This document shows positions 1 to 12,828 of a DNA stretch of 64,000 nt, in pieces. Every line of letters starts with the position of its first letter. Position 1 is the first letter of the stretch. The notes under the pieces are model-generated. The model saw only the letters and a program-made list of their open reading frames with translations. It did not search any database and was not told the origin of the DNA. The position numbers were made by a program, and so were the translations under genes. Origin of the DNA: Coprinellus micaceus (lineage: Eukaryota; Basidiomycota; Agaricomycetes; Agaricales; Psathyrellaceae); assembly GCA_951394405.1 (NCBI GenBank), contig OX596342.1, positions 806,001-870,000 of the forward strand, given 5' to 3'.

Positions 1-3000
1 TTGTCCAATGCAATGAAGATCCCCAAGTTCGACACTTTATCCAGGATCGCCCTCGTCCTTTCGTTCAAGCCATCAGATTGGACCTTGTCGGTGGACTTGA
101 GCTTGTTGAGGAACTGCTTGAAACCTTCGACGAAGATCTGTGTTGCCTGTTGCGAGCGGAAGATCTCTCGGAATGTTGAGCTCGAGCCGTGAAGGATCAG
201 CATAGTCTCCAGCATGGCCTCAACCGTCGTTTCCATGTCCCACGTCAAACGTGCCTCGTCTGTAAATAGGATGGTTGGGTACCGTTCGCGGCGCTTCTAG
301 AAGCAGATAAGCTCACCTGCTTCGGCATCTGAGAGGCTTGCCCTCCCCGAGACGATACCCAAACAATACTGCAACGCCGACAAGATTGTGGGCATGATCC
401 CTGTACAAACCACGACGCTCTCTTCGACGCTTCTGGGACCGTCGAACCTTCCCAGCAAGATATCGAACGCCTTCTCATTGACCTGGCAGCTCCATGCTGA
501 CGGGGCGATCGTCTTCATCACACTCCAGCCGCTAATCAGTTCAAACTTGCGACTGAAGGATGATGTGTACTGCAAGCAGACGTTGACCAGGCGTAGGATG
601 TGGAATGCGACAGTGGGAGAAGGGCGATCTCCGAGGAGGAGAAGGATAATCCGGGTGATTGGAAGAGCTGTGATGAACTTGGCATAGAGGTGTTGATGAG
701 AGAGGAGGGAAACAAGGACAGATAGAACGCGCTCGGCTTTCTCTTGAGGGTGTCGCACCTCAAATCGGGACACGACCGAATACGGGGAGGCAGCACCAGA
801 GCCAGGCCCTAGACCCAGTGGTCAGGTCAAAGGCAACGCCTCGGGCTAAATAAATCACGAACCTTCGTGCAAATTTGCGGCGATATAGGAAACCAATGGC
901 TTGATGGTATCCTCTTTCGAGAACACCATCTCGGAGCACACACGGAGCACCTCCATAAAGTTTAGCACAAGGTCACCATTGTACCAGTCAGCCTGAAACG
1001 CGAACAGTATCTTACGAACAACGCCCATCTTCGACAAGCGTTGCTTCGCATTGAAGGTTTTGTAGCGACTGGTTTGCAGCAGAGTGACGAAGTGTTCGAG
1101 ATAGACTTGCTGGATCTCTTGCTTGGCCCTGGACCACAGGTCAAAGTCCAAGGCGATAACACGATACCCCACAACGTTCACGATTGTTGAATGCCTGTTA
1201 TGATGGAGGGTTTAGGTGAGTTGAACTTCAACGGTGTAACACGTACTCAGGGGAGCCGAAGTTCACTCCAAGGAATTCGAAGAGGGTTTCAAAGGCCGTG
1301 AGGTTAATAATCGGGGCTTTCGAACGTAACATCTCCGCCAAGATTTCGTACCCGCCTGCCATAAAGGGTGAGCGTTGCGGGTTACAAAAGAAAGAAACCG
1401 AACATACGCAACCTCTCCATATCCTCAGAATTCTGCCAACTATTCTTCAGCCCGTCCACCAAGATACCCAGGGACCTAGACAATTCGTGAGGGGTCTTGG
1501 CCAGCTGGACTAGCTTCAAACCGACCGCCGCGCCCCCTATCTTCCACAATGCACTATCCAGGCACGCAGCCTTGATCACGAACACGTCTCCTTGTGCTTC
1601 GAGCTCGCCGGATTTCCACCCATCCAGTTCTATTGCGAGACTGTTGAAGGAACCCTTGGATGCCCGTCGTGTGTGCTGCTGTTGAGCTTTCACCCTCAAT
1701 TGTCCGCGGATAGGGATAGGGGTAGGTACACCGCCATCGTCGCAGTCTTCAGCTGCGAACGAAAAGACAAGATGGGACTCCGCAATCCCCACACCGTTCT
1801 TGACGACCTTCATCATCCCCGACTGAATAATCGACTGCTTGTTGGCAGGAACATAGGTTTGGCTGTTAGCCTGGTTGTACGTTCCGGGCGCAGGAGGGGC
1901 CAAAGCTTCCAACGCTGCCGCAATTGACATGGGCTGACCTGAGGAAGCGGTTGGTGATACAGCTGAGGGCGACAAAGGATTGGCGTAGTTCTTCGAGCTG
2001 ACGGATGTCAAGAACATATTAAGTGATGTGGACGCCTCGTACGTGAGGAATCGCACGAGGCCGGGATCCTGGAAGTTGCCAGAGTACCGAGGACCAAGGT
2101 GGTGGATAAAACGAGGCACATCTTCACCAACCGGAACCGACAGAAAGTACGCTGACGCCAAGGACCAGCTCATCTTCCCCTCGGTCTGGTCGGTGCTGCC
2201 TATCGAGTAGGCCATGTGCTGCGAAGATGACTCGCCTTTAGGGTACTGCCAGTTCAGCATGTCTTGCAGTACACCGTCAACGAACAAACCTAGACAGTAT
2301 AAGCGTCATGGTCGTCAGAGAACTGCGGACATAGAATCACTCACGAATGCTAGGATTCGTTCCTCGATGAGGGTAATGTACCATGGTGATGTGGACCCAT
2401 CTATTCTTCCGAACCGCCGCTGTGCAGGTGAAAGGTGGTTCCTTATCCGGTTGGCCCGACGAAGACAACTGTAACTTGCCGTCCGGACGAACAGAAAGTT
2501 GAAGAAGCCGGCGGGACCCCAGTGTAGTGCTGAACAGGGTGCATGGCGCGCCAGTGGGATGCTTGGAAAGATATACCCACATCATGAACGTAAATCCGGG
2601 TATAGGTAAACTTTTACAGCTATCCTCGTGGATGACCAATGCAGCGGGGGACTCCAACGAAAAGTGTTCTGTCCACCTCGACTTCATCCCGAATCGCACA
2701 AGGTCGAGCATTTCAAGATCGAGTATCTCCTGCCCATCCCCCTCTGTCACTACAGCGTGCTTCAGGATTGTTCTCGCCTCTTCTGTGGTGGACCCCATCT
2801 CCAATAGCCGCCTGAGCAGCTTCTGAAGCGCATGACGTTCGCGTTCGGAGACTTCAGCATCACTCCTCGAGTCGAGAAAGCGGGGAAAGAGCGTCCGGAC
2901 GAGGTTAAGGGAGGCAAGGACGCCCTGATTGCGGTGGTTGACCTGGAAAACGCCCTCGAATAATTTGTAGAGTCCATATCGAATGGTTGGTGAGGTGAAA

Positions 3001-3839
3001 GCTGCATCTGGTTTCAACGATGAACCTGGTAGGTGTATCGCACTCTCCCACAGTATACCCAACGGCTCGGGCCGGACTATCGTCTTGAGCTTGGCTTGGG
3101 CGCTTGTTACTATTTCCTCAACCTGACCGCTGAGTTCCTCAATCTCGCGGAGATTAATGAAGTACCTCTCAAGAGAGAAGTCAGAGAGCGATAAGGCCAG
3201 TAAGAGGCCCAACGTCTCGTCAACCGTTGTCGGGTCGGATAGCGAGCTGCGCAAAGCAAGCGATAGTGATTCATAGCCAACGCGACTCTACAGCGCTGTG
3301 AGAAACCCCGCAGTGCAGAGATATGAGGGACTTACCCTGAAGAACTCTTCATTCTCTGGTTCATCGCTGAGTGCTTCAGAAAGCAGGAGGAACAAGAGTC
3401 GGATACAAGAGCTCTTCTGATGGGCGCCTTCCAAGGTGACCTGAATTGTTGGGGTATTGGCGTCGGCGTCGCGGTCCTGTATCGTCGACAACACGCTCAT
3501 GAGGACGAGGAAGCCGTCCATCTCACGGAACACGCCTCTGGTGAATGAGTCTTGGGTCATGATACGGTGAATTTCCGACAGAATCTAAGCGCCCGGTCAG
3601 CGTCATACTGTCTTCTCATCCATACGGTTCGGTGGACGCACCTCCCCCTTCACGACCTGCGTGTCCGCCATCTTCAAGTTCTCCACTGAGTTCCGCATGA
3701 GCTGGACCAGCACATCTCTGGCAAAGTCCTCTGGTGTCTGCACATCTTCCTCCTCTACTGACGGAAACGCCGCTGACGGCGAGCGGGGTGTGAGTTGGTC
3801 AAATCGAGCCTTCAATGGCGAGAGTAGGTTCTGAAACAT
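1..3839 (-). CDS. BEACH-family protein (Beige/neurobeachin-like), N-terminal part, runs off left edge
   Basis: This is the N-terminal and armadillo-like part of a BEACH protein, a large scaffold of vesicle and membrane traffic. Five to six exons can be read: 3839-3642, 3584-3336, 3287-2345, 2289-1408, then 1355 onward, all with GT-AG borders. The concanavalin-A/LamG-like domain that precedes the BEACH module in this family is clear (around 2640-2150: [38 protein letters not shown]). Helical repeat sequence follows ([30 protein letters not shown]). The PH, BEACH and WD40 parts would lie left of base 1. I chose the ATG at 3839 ([16 protein letters not shown]) because the frame has no earlier ATG; the 9 codons before it begin with TTG. 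Bases 1771-3839 are repeated inverted at 23.6-25.7 kb. This copy continues in frame past the repeat edge, so it is the likely functional one. Confidence 0.85.
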
Positions 3840-4790
3840 CAAGTTCGTGTGCGTATCGCGTCGCAAGTCTAGGCGGGGTGCATAGTTGTGTGTGATAGTT
3901 AGAAGGAAAGGTTGGTTGGCTGGCGCCGGCGGTGATGATGGTGAGGGACAGACATCAGCGCGTGCTGAAACGCGACGACGACTCGGACCTCTCGTTTCCT
4001 CCTACCACCATCACAGTTCGCAATGGCAGCTCATATCAATGTACAGAATGGCTTCTAATATCCAAGACGACGCTACCCATCGGATATAAGACGCGTCCTT
4101 CACGAACCTGGGGGAGACTGGAGTTCAAGATGAGGAAGTCACCCCAAGCCTGTATATTCAGCGTCTCGAAAAGCCATTCTGCGCTATAGACGTTCAGGGA
4201 GTATTCGCAAGGCTAGGATACACCCTATAGAGAGACCACTGCCTCCAGTCCTTCAGCTTCGCCGAGATCCCGCCTCTAGAGAGCGTCCCCAGAGCCTCTT
4301 CTGTGGCCTCGGACGTCAGTTCTGGAACCATATTAGGTGAGTATCTCACTATCAACTCTGGGGATACTCACCGATGATGCCCAAATAGTCTCGAACTTCG
4401 ACCCCTGTCCATTCCTCGTTCTTCCCAGTGACACCTTTATCGAAGACCCTTAGGACCCTCGTCCTGACCCACTCCTCACTCAGTTTCTTGGAGACCTCAA
4501 CGAATCCTTCAAGGCTCTCCCCGCCCTCGATTCCCACCGTGATCACGAACGGGCTTGGCTTCCCAGGTCTCAAACTCGTACTCTTCTCCTCATTATCCCC
4601 CGAATCCAGAACGACTTCACCCGTCCTTCTATCCAGGACTCCGAGCCTCCCGATCAACTCTTTCTCCCTCTCACTTCTCTTCTCCCTGAGCACAGTATAG
4701 CTAGGGTCCTCGAACGAGGAAATGTCGTCGATTTCGTACATGGCGAGCCAGCCAGGGAGCAGCCCGTCGACGGCCGAGCAACGTGTAACA
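1771..4790 (-). repeat. Inverted segmental duplication IR1, left arm
   Basis: The reverse complement of this 3.0 kb matches 22668-25687 base for base apart from a handful of substitutions; paired coordinates sum to 27458 throughout. It covers the 3' two thirds of an EthD-like gene, the intergenic DNA and the first four exons of the BEACH gene. At the 1771 edge the match stops abruptly. At the 4790 edge it fades over a few tens of bases. Confidence 0.95.
4194..4790 (-). pseudogene. 5'-truncated copy of the EthD/Dabb-like gene
   Basis: The sequence from 4741 down to the TGA at 4194-4196 is almost the same as residues 59-223 of the intact gene at 22543-23264, including its intron. The first 58 codons of the intact gene are missing. 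Upstream of about 4790 the DNA changes to the 3' flank of the P1 gene. A Met at 4741 (MYEIDDISSFEDPS) could start a shorter protein, but the N-terminal half of the barrel fold and the original promoter are gone. I read it as a relic. One visible change against the intact copy is Thr to Ile near that Met. Confidence 0.75.
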
Positions 4791-4869
4791 GGGCCGTCGG
4801 ATAGGATGTCGTGGACTAGGCGAAATCTGCAGAGGCCACAAGTAGACTAGCTTGACGTTAGGCAGGGAG

Positions 4870-5241
4870 GTGGGCCGCGAGCAGTGGTTTCCCGTGCGAA
4901 ACAGCCAGTCCAAGATGACAGCCCGCGGTTGCATCGTCAGTGCATGTCCACACATCGTAGGGGAATGAAGTCGCCTGGCAGTTGAGATTCGTGCCGAAAA
5001 TTGTGGAGAACTTGGCTGCCCTGGTTGAATGGGCTGGTAGTATATGACGGTTACAAGTACATGCATTAGTCGATTATCACAGGAGACAACGAGGGAAGAA
5101 GAGCGACAATAGGGTTCATACAGTTGAACAGTTCAAGGGACTAAGTGTCGCAAATAATAATACAAATAAGAATACAGTTCAAGTGAAGTGAAACATGGCG
5201 ATAGGGATGTGCGCGTGTGCGCGCCGATCAACAAACAACGA
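4870..5241 (-). repeat. Shared 3' flank of the P-gene family (P1 copy)
   Basis: Read on the minus strand this follows the P1 stop codon and is close to 33409-33660 behind P3, for example ATGCATGTACTTGTAAC, CATATACTACCAGCCCATTC and GTTGTCTCCTGTGATAATC. It is more weakly like 28841-29036 behind P2. The similarity to P3 fades past about 4980 and is lost near 4870. The repeated unit is therefore larger than the gene. Confidence 0.8.
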
Positions 5242-6054
5242 CTAAACCATGTACTGCTCCCAGTGGCTCTTTGCGAGGTCCTTGAACGCGAGGAAGTGCT
5301 TGAGAGCAATCTTCCGAAATTCTAGGCCAGCCATTCCACTGCCGACCTGCCCTCCATGTGTCGTAGTGGTGCACTTCAAGACCTGAGTTTGTGACGTAGG
5401 ATACTGGCCGATGATGACAGCCTCACTCAGTTCCTTGGTGACAGGAACGAGGTAGAAGGCGGGTGCGGTGCCAGACATGGCGATGCAGGGAAAGGTCATA
5501 GTTTCAAGGGTAGGTAAGCCAACCTCTGCACGCTTGGCATTATTGAATTGAAACGCTGCGATTGCCTCTGCCACAACCTGCGCCTCAGCCGTGGCAACGA
5601 CCATGTCATTCAAGATCATCTCGTCTTTAGCAAGGACGAGTAGGGTGGTGGTGGGGTGATGGATAACGCATACGTCTGCTCGAGCATCCCGGATCTTGCC
5701 GCAGATGGTAAGGGGAATAGTGTACCAAGTTGCCACAGCGGTGTTTGGCGCACGGAAGCCTAGAAGCCTCAGAGTCGCTGCGGCGAAATCGTCAATGGCA
5801 CTTTCTTGGTGGTCGGCACGGGTGGCGAGGCGGAGATGACTTAGGTATTCTGAAGTTGCTTGTGAGAGGTTGGGGTCCTCGGTGCCAGTGACTGGTGACG
5901 TGAGGATGGAGGGATCAAGATGGTTGAGCGGTGGGTCTGCGCCGGGTTGGAAGAAATCCGCTGGCGAGGTCGGCGTAATGGAGATGTTATAGGCGCGAAG
6001 TTCATTGTGTGTCCAGTCACTGCCAGACTTTGCGCAGCGAATAAGCTCAGCCAT
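5242..6054 (-). CDS. P1: 270-residue protein of a repeated family, PD-(D/E)XK-nuclease-like, active site probably lost
   Basis: A single-exon gene of 270 codons (MAELIRCAKSGSDW to KSHWEQYMV). Two close relatives lie at 28025-28840 (P2) and 32599-33408 (P3). The family has a helix with conserved acid (ESAIDDFAAATLRLLGF), a strand pair DVCVIHHPTTTLLVLAKDE, and a helix AEAQVVAEAIAAFQFNN. That order is what one expects of a PD-(D/E)XK fold: Asp, then a hydrophobic strand with (E/D)xK, then a helix. In P1 the strand ends AKDE, where P2 has VEDK, so the Glu-x-Lys pair is missing. The fold assignment is inference from pattern alone. The gene sits directly beside the edge of IR1. It could be a decayed copy or have a non-enzymatic role. 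Confidence 0.8.
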   Translation of the reverse strand: MAELIRCAKSGSDWTHNELRAYNISITPTSPADFFQPGADPPLNHLDPSILTSPVTGTEDPNLSQATSEYLSHLRLATRADHQESAIDDFAAATLRLLGFRAPNTAVATWYTIPLTICGKIRDARADVCVIHHPTTTLLVLAKDEMILNDMVVATAEAQVVAEAIAAFQFNNAKRAEVGLPTLETMTFPCIAMSGTAPAFYLVPVTKELSEAVIIGQYPTSQTQVLKCTTTTHGGQVGSGMAGLEFRKIALKHFLAFKDLAKSHWEQYMV

Positions 6055-6163
6055 TACAGCGGTGTGCGAAGGCGAGGGTCGTTGGATGGTGGTAGCTCGG
6101 TCACCAACTGAAACAAATCCTGTCGATTCAGTTAGCGCCCAGGTTGGTGGGAAAATGACGTCA
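6055..6163 (-). promoter_or_regulatory. P1 promoter block with CRE-type site TGACGTCA
   Basis: The palindrome TGACGTCA (6156-6163), the usual site of ATF/CREB bZIP factors, lies about 100 bp before the P1 start. On the minus strand the block CGGCTGACGTCATTT, then CTGGGCGCTAA, then ATTTGTTTCA recurs in the same order upstream of P2 (27820-27890). Only the proximal part (GGATTTGTT, ACCACCATCCAACGACC) is found before P3. Confidence 0.55.
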
Positions 6164-7065
6164 GCCGTGTTGCCGCCGCGTCGTCACCACGCTCAGATGT
6201 TTGCGCTCAACCTCCACCCACTCGTCGCCGGGACACTCCTGGAACAAGGCCCGGAATGAAGTTTAGATGCTGGACCTGGTGCCGAGAGGACGCGTATCCC
6301 TCTTATATTCTCCCCTTCCGGCGGCAAAGTCATTTGCAAGAATTGTTTGGATGTGTGGGACACCGAAGAAGAGTTAGGTTTGGAACTGGGATCTCGGATA
6401 GTTCGCTTCCGTGAGTGAAGGCTTGAAGTTTGGGTTTCATGACAGTTATGGGCCACTGACAGAAATTAGCTTGACATGCAACATGGAGCGTATAGCGCTG
6501 CACAACCTTCTCGACTGTAACTCGATTTCGTCCAAGTTTTGTCCGAACTTGCTCTCACCCCGGAGCACCCAACGTCACCCCCTTCGGAGCGATCTCGACG
6601 GACTGCGGCAGAGTGCCTGGACCAATGGCGGGTCGAGTATTTCCGTGCCGTTGTCGTGCAGCAGTCCAATGGCGCCGAAATTCACATCACCCGAGAGATT
6701 TATTCAAAATCAGGGTGGAATTCAATAAGCAAAGGACTGCGGAGAGCAAATATAGGTCTCGAAGTGATATTGATCTTTGACTTTGACTATTAACGTTCGA
6801 TGCCTTGCATTTCCCTGCACGTCTTGCTCTAGAGCGAGGGAACGAGATGGAAGGCGCACTGTGGTTTCCGATGATCCAGATGATGGCCGGCAAGCGGCTT
6901 CAACGCGTCATGTCCTGCCTTGACGCCCATCTTATAACTTACAGCGTTCAACATGGGAGTCACACTCTATATATAAACCTTCTACCCCCCTCGGAGCCGT
7001 GACGCAGTGACGACCTCGAGTATATCATCGTTCAAGGCGGTCCTTGGGCCTCCCCGTTGGCCTCG
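6164..7065. other. Intergenic, P1 to ABC transporter
   Basis: About 900 bp between divergent genes. No frame with coding character was seen. A TATATAAA run at 6970-6977 lies about 90 bp before the transporter ATG and may be its TATA box. Confidence 0.5.
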
Positions 7066-10000
7066 ATGAAGTTTCCGAACCCATTCTCTCCTCCACCAGC
7101 GCCTCCAGGCTTTGGTGGCGGCAATGTTCTCCCAGAGCACACCACGTACAAGTGAGCTCGTGCCGTCTATTTCATGGTGTGGTGGACTGACTTGTTGTCC
7201 TACCAGTCCGATCTCCACACTCTTCTTCAACTGGCTCACCCCGTTCCTTTCTGTCGGATTCTCGCGTCCTTTGGAGAAGGATGGTGAGTGGGACTGATCG
7301 CGTCTTGAGGCTCGCAGCTCATGAACTCATCTGTGCAGATTTTTGGGCCCTACCGGAGAGCGACCTGGCTGCCACGGTGACGGACAGTGTTGAAAAGAAT
7401 TTTTACGCCCGGTGTTCTCCAGAAAAGCGGCCGTTACATCTCAAGGACGAGTTGCGGCGGGAGGACGAGACCGAAGAAGGTGGTCTGGGCGATACAGAAA
7501 AGGACGACAAAGGCGACGACCCTGCGACTGTGCCTCCGCGGAAACGGAAATACAACGAATCCCTCTTTGGAGCCCTGCACCAGACTTTCTTTAACAGAAT
7601 CTGGATCGCAGGTTTCCTCAGGCTGTTTTCTGGTGAGCTATCTCACGAAGCTCTACGAATAAATCTCATAGATCCTGGATAGATACACTCAAAACGACTA
7701 CACCTTTGGTCAACAAGGTTCTCCTTCAATGGCTCACGGATTCATACGTCTTTCACCAGCTGCCTGAAGCCGAGAGGGAAGCCGCGGTAACAGCAGGTCA
7801 ATTGACTCGCCCGAGAGGGATAGGATTTGGGATTGGCCTCGCGGTCGCTGTCTTCGCCATGCAAGGTGCGTCTGATCACTCGATATGCAGACTTCACGCT
7901 GATCCACATGTTAGAAATTGCCATGCTGGTGCGCAAAGCCCTCGAAGCCCATCTCCGCAGGCACTGACCTTTCTTTCCAGATGATGAACCACTCCGTCCA
8001 GATATCGATGACAACTGGGCTCTCGGTGAGGACAGGTGTAATCGGGAGTATCTTCCGCAAGTCTTTGCGTATATCAGGCCGTGGGCGGGCTGACCACAGT
8101 GTCGGCCAAATAACGACCATGATTTCCGCCGACGCGACGCGTATGGACCGGTTCACGTACTTCGGACATGTGTGCGTTATCTCTGTTACTCTCGTGCTAC
8201 CTACATTGACCGCTATCTAGCCTTTGGATCGCGCCCATCCAACTGGCCATTGGCATAGGGCTTCTCATTGGAAATGTGGGTCGTTTCGTGCGTTCCTCGT
8301 ACGGCATATACTCACCTGTTTAAATTGTCGCAGCTCGGATACTCAGCCCTCGTTGGCCTGGGAGTGCTCATCATCAGCTTCCCCGTCCAGATCATGATCG
8401 TACGGGTGATGTTCAAGCAGCGAATCAAAGGATTGAAGTTCACGGATCGCAGGGTACGGTTGACCACCGAGGTGAGCGTTTGGGCCTCCATCTGGGTCCT
8501 GGATGCCTTTTGACGGGTTCACTGGCGCAGGTACTGCAAGGTATTCGACTTTTGAAGTACTTCGCCTGGGAGGGCTTCTACATGGATGAGATTACTGGGT
8601 TGCGGCAAAAGGAAATCAGAGCGCTGAAGATCATGGCGTAAGTGAACGCTTGGCCTTTCACGGTTTTCTGATCTCACGACGCGGTACAGGATCGCGAGGT
8701 CCACTATGATCTCCATGATGACCCTCATCCCAATCTTAGCCGCTGTTCTCTCTTTCGTAAGTTCCCGCCCAAACATTCTGCTTTTGGCGGTGCTAAACTC
8801 CCCTTCCCAGATCACATACGCCCTCACTGGCCACGACCTGAACATTGCCGTCATCTTCACGGCTCTCCAGCTGTTCAACGTCAGTATACTTATCCAATTC
8901 CTCGAACCGCAGCTTAGATTCACCGTGTCCCACACAGATCATCAGGATGCCACTCGTCCTCTTCCCCTTCGTCCTCTCAGGTCTTTCTGACGCGCTCGCT
9001 GCCCTTGGTAGGATAGGCAAGTTCCTCACAGCTGACGAGCTGCCTAAGCCATACGACATCAAGGACGATCTTCCCGGGATTGCAGTGACCGCAGACGGCG
9101 ATTTCACTTGGGAGACGGTTGGAAGGCCTGAAGACAAGCCGAAAAAGGCTGGGAAGAAGGACGCACCCAAGAAGCCGGAGGAAAAGCTCCCCCAGCATAA
9201 CAATATCTCTGAAAAGGGCACCGGGGCCGGCGAGAAGAAGGAAGACGAGGCCGAGGAGAAGCCGTTCCAGTTGGGCAATGTCAAGTTGACCGTTCCGAAG
9301 GGAGCGTTCGTTGGTATCGTCGGCCGTGTTGGGTCTGGAAAGGTGAAGTTCCGCCACATAACTTACGTGGTTGGGGACTAACCTGATTGATCATCCTTAG
9401 AGTTCGCTACTTCAAGCCCTCATTGGGGAGATGCGGAAGACCAGAGGGAATGCAAGGTCTCGTCGTTAATGTATATGCTACCTTGCTGATAACAGCCCAT
9501 GCCTTAGGTTGTCTTTGGAGGATCAGTGGCATATGCACCGCAGACACCGTGGATCCGGAACGCGACGTTGCGACAGAATATCCTATTTGGGCTGGAAGAC
9601 GACGAAGAAAGGTATGCGTCTGTAGGAAGCTCCAAGGGTAGCACTAACATTGTCCTTTCAGGTTCAGCACTGTCGTCAAGGCTTGTAGCCTCGGACACGA
9701 CATTGACGTGCTCCCGAACGGCGAGCTCACCGAAATCGGAGAGAAGGGAATCAACTTGAGCGGTATGAAACTCTACCACCATCTCTTCTCCGAAACTCAT
9801 TCTCCTATCAGGTGGCCAGAAGGCCCGCGTTTCCCTCGCTCGTTGCGCTTATTCCAGGAGCGACATCGTCCTTCTTGACGACCCGCTGTCCGCCGTCGAT
9901 GCTTATGTCGGTAAAGCCATCCTAGACAACTGCTTGTTGAAGGGGCCGTTGGCGGATAGGACGAGGATCCTGGTGACTCACTCGCTGCACGTCCTCGACA

Positions 10001-12828
10001 AGTTGGACTACATTTATGTAATGGAGCATGGGGAGATCGTCGAACAAGGAACATATGAGGTTAGCCCCATCCTTCCCCACATCCGTCGTTCGTACTGACA
10101 AATCCTTACATAGGACCTCATGGCCAACAGCGAGATATTCTCCAAGCTGGTAGAGGAGTACGGGAACTCGGACTCCGACATCGAGAATGAACTCGAGGCC
10201 GTCGATATACTAGCCCCTGGCTCCCCCAAGCTGATGCGGACTAAGTCGGCACCGGGGAAACACGCTGAAGACGACAAGGAATCGGTCGAGGAAGACTTGA
10301 AGGAGGGCCCAGATACCAACAACGGTACCCTTATGCAAGACGAGGAACGCGTTACTGGCGCGGTTACGTGGCGGATATACAAGCGCTACATGCAATATGC
10401 TGGTGGCCTGTATTGGGGACCTTGGATTCTGCTATTACTGGTCCTCGCCCAGGGTGCTGGAGGTGCGTCATCGACTCAGCTATAGGCGCTAAAAGGCAAA
10501 CGACTAATCCTACACTGGATCAACTTGTAGTCGGCAACGCTTTGTTCCTCGGATTCTGGACTGCCGAATCCATTGCTGGGTTCAAGCAGGGGCATTACAT
10601 GGCCGTGTACGGCAGCCTCGGTGCGTTGCGATGCTCATCGTTCAGAAGCAAGTTTCTGACCATGTGGACTATCAGGCATTGGGCAGGCGTTATTCACATT
10701 CTTCCTCAGCTTCTCGTTCACGTACGTTACCTCTGGTCTGCTACGCCTTCACTTCCACTGAGCCACTTCCTTCGTTACCGTAGGTTCGCGGCCTTGACGG
10801 CAAGCTTGAACCTATTTACCACCGCCCTCGGTGGAGTCCTGCGATCTCCGTTGTCTTTCTTCGACACCACGCCGATGGGTCGTATCCTGTCTCGACTGTC
10901 GAAAGACCAGGATACTCTCGATACAGAGATGTCCATGGTTATGTTCCAGGTAAGAAGTTGCTGTGCCCTTGCGTCGCGGGCTGTTGCTGATGCGGCCCGA
11001 ACTAGTTCTCGAACACCCTTTTCTCGGTCCTGGGAACGGTCGTGCTCGTGTTTTACACCTTCCCATATCTCGGAATCATCTTCGTCCCTCTCATCCTTCT
11101 CTACCAACTGGTGTCGGTTTACTATCGCCGCACATCTGTTGAGACGAAGAGGTGGGACTCCCTCTTGCGGTCAATCCTCTACGCATCATACTCTGGTGGG
11201 TCTTCCTTTCACAATCAGTAAATTATCCTGTTCATTGTATTCCGTCTCCAGAAAGTCTGACCGGCTTGTCGACCATCCGTGCGTATCGGGAACAATCGCG
11301 CTCTATCCAAGACGCAGAACATGGGCTGGACATGCAGAACAGGGCGTACTATATGATCATTTCCACTCAGCGATGGCTCTCTGTCCGACTCGATCTGTTT
11401 GGGAACATCCTTGTTTTCGGGATTGGCCTCTTCGCCGCTGGATTCCGAACATCAGTCAATCCAGCGAAGATTGGCGTCGTCCTTTCCTACACTCTGAGCA
11501 GTACGTATCATCCGGCCTCTACATTCACGGACGTGCTGACATACTTTCCTATAGTCACCCAATTCTTCTGTGTGTAGACCCCGCTTCCTGTGGTGACCCT
11601 TGATCAGCTAATATCTTTATTGTAGCCGAAATGGTCAACCAGTACGCGCAGAACGAGCAGAACATGAACGCCGTTGAACGCGTGCTTCACTACACTGATC
11701 TGCCAAACGAGGGAGATCTTCACCAGCCAAAGACGGATCCTGACCCGGAATGGCCACCTCACGGGACGATTCAGTTCAAGGATGTCAAGATGGCTTATCG
11801 GCAAGGCTTGCCCTTGGTCCTGAAGGGGATTAGCTTTGAGATTAGGCCGGGAGAAAAGGTGAGTTCACATTAATTGTGTGGTCTTCTTGACATGTCGCTT
11901 GACCTGGGTAATCCTCGTTTCAGATCGGCATCGTCGGAAGGACCGGGGCAGGCAAAAGCTCGTTGTTACAGGTCTTGTTCAGGATGGTTGAGCTCCAAAG
12001 CGGAAAGGTCGAGATCGACGGCGTCAACATCCAGGATATTGGGTTGGATACTCTTCGCAGTCGGCTTGCGTTGGTTCCCCAGGATAGCATTCTCTTCCTT
12101 GGGACCCTTCGGGACAACCTGTGAGTGCTCCATGTCCCCTCATAGTTCATTACGCTCACATCTCTGCCAGGGATCCGCAACGCCTTCGGACAGACGCAGA
12201 GCTTATCTCGGTGCTGCAGCGCGCTTGGTTGCTGCCCCGTGACGGGACCAAGGACCCGGTCGCGGAAGCCAAGTTCAGCCTTGACTCGAGTGTTGGTGAC
12301 GAAGGTGCGTTACCATGAATAAAAGTTAGATTTCCCCTTGACTGAAGGGCTTGGACGATAGGGTCGAACTTTAGTGCTGGAGAGAAGCAGCTACTCGCGT
12401 TGTGTCGCGCACTAGTCAAGAACAGTCGGGTCATTGTCTTGGTGCGCCTTGTACTCTTGTGTGGGGTTGCGAGCTGACACCTGCCGCTACCAGGATGAAG
12501 CAACGAGCTCTGTTGATGTTGAGACTGATGCCAAACTTCAGCGGACGATTCAAGCAGAGTTTACTCAGTCTACGCTGCTTTGCATTGCGCACAGATTAAA
12601 TACAATCGGTACGCACCCCTCTGAGCGTCGAGAGGAAATCCTAACCGAAATGCATCGACAGCATACTACGACCGGATTCTGGTCATGGACGAAGGCAAGG
12701 TGGCGGAGTTCGACACAGTGCTCAACCTGTTCGATAAAGAAGATTCGATCTTCCGCTCGCTTTGCGACGAAGCCAAACTTCAACGGGGGGATATTGTTCG
12801 CATTCGCTCAGAGAACGAAAGGTCATGA
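7066..12828 (+). CDS. ABCC-type full ABC transporter (Yor1/MRP-like multidrug or organic-anion pump)
   Basis: I could join 29 exons to an unbroken 1406-residue frame, close to Yor1 in length. The order is TMD1, NBD1, TMD2, NBD2. NBD1 has Walker A GRVGSGKSS (split by the intron at 9343-9400), signature [14 protein letters not shown] and Walker [14 protein letters not shown]; the Asp in place of catalytic Glu is normal for ABCC NBD1. NBD2 has Walker [10 protein letters not shown], signature [15 protein letters not shown], Walker [13 protein letters not shown] with the Glu, and the switch His in [10 protein letters not shown]1 holds [15 protein letters not shown], typical of fungal Yor1-like pumps. 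There is a charged Lys/Glu-rich insert before NBD1 (around 9140-9270). Two exons are only 14 nt (7915-7928) and 15 nt (11555-11569), and one intron has a GC donor. Expected role: ATP-driven export at the plasma membrane. The substrate cannot be read from the sequence. Confidence 0.93.
9452..9507 (+). other. GC-AG intron in the ABC transporter
   Basis: The NBD1 frame reads KTRGN at the end of one exon and [15 protein letters not shown] at the start of the next. The only junction keeping both in frame uses the donor GCAAGG at 9452 and the acceptor TTAG at 9504-9507. GT donors a few bases on give the wrong phase or run into a stop. Confidence 0.7.

Noticed and set aside
1298..2474. Plus-strand frames opposite BEACH copy 1 that recur in the other copies
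   Set aside because: They recur only because the DNA is duplicated; the minus strand carries the domains.
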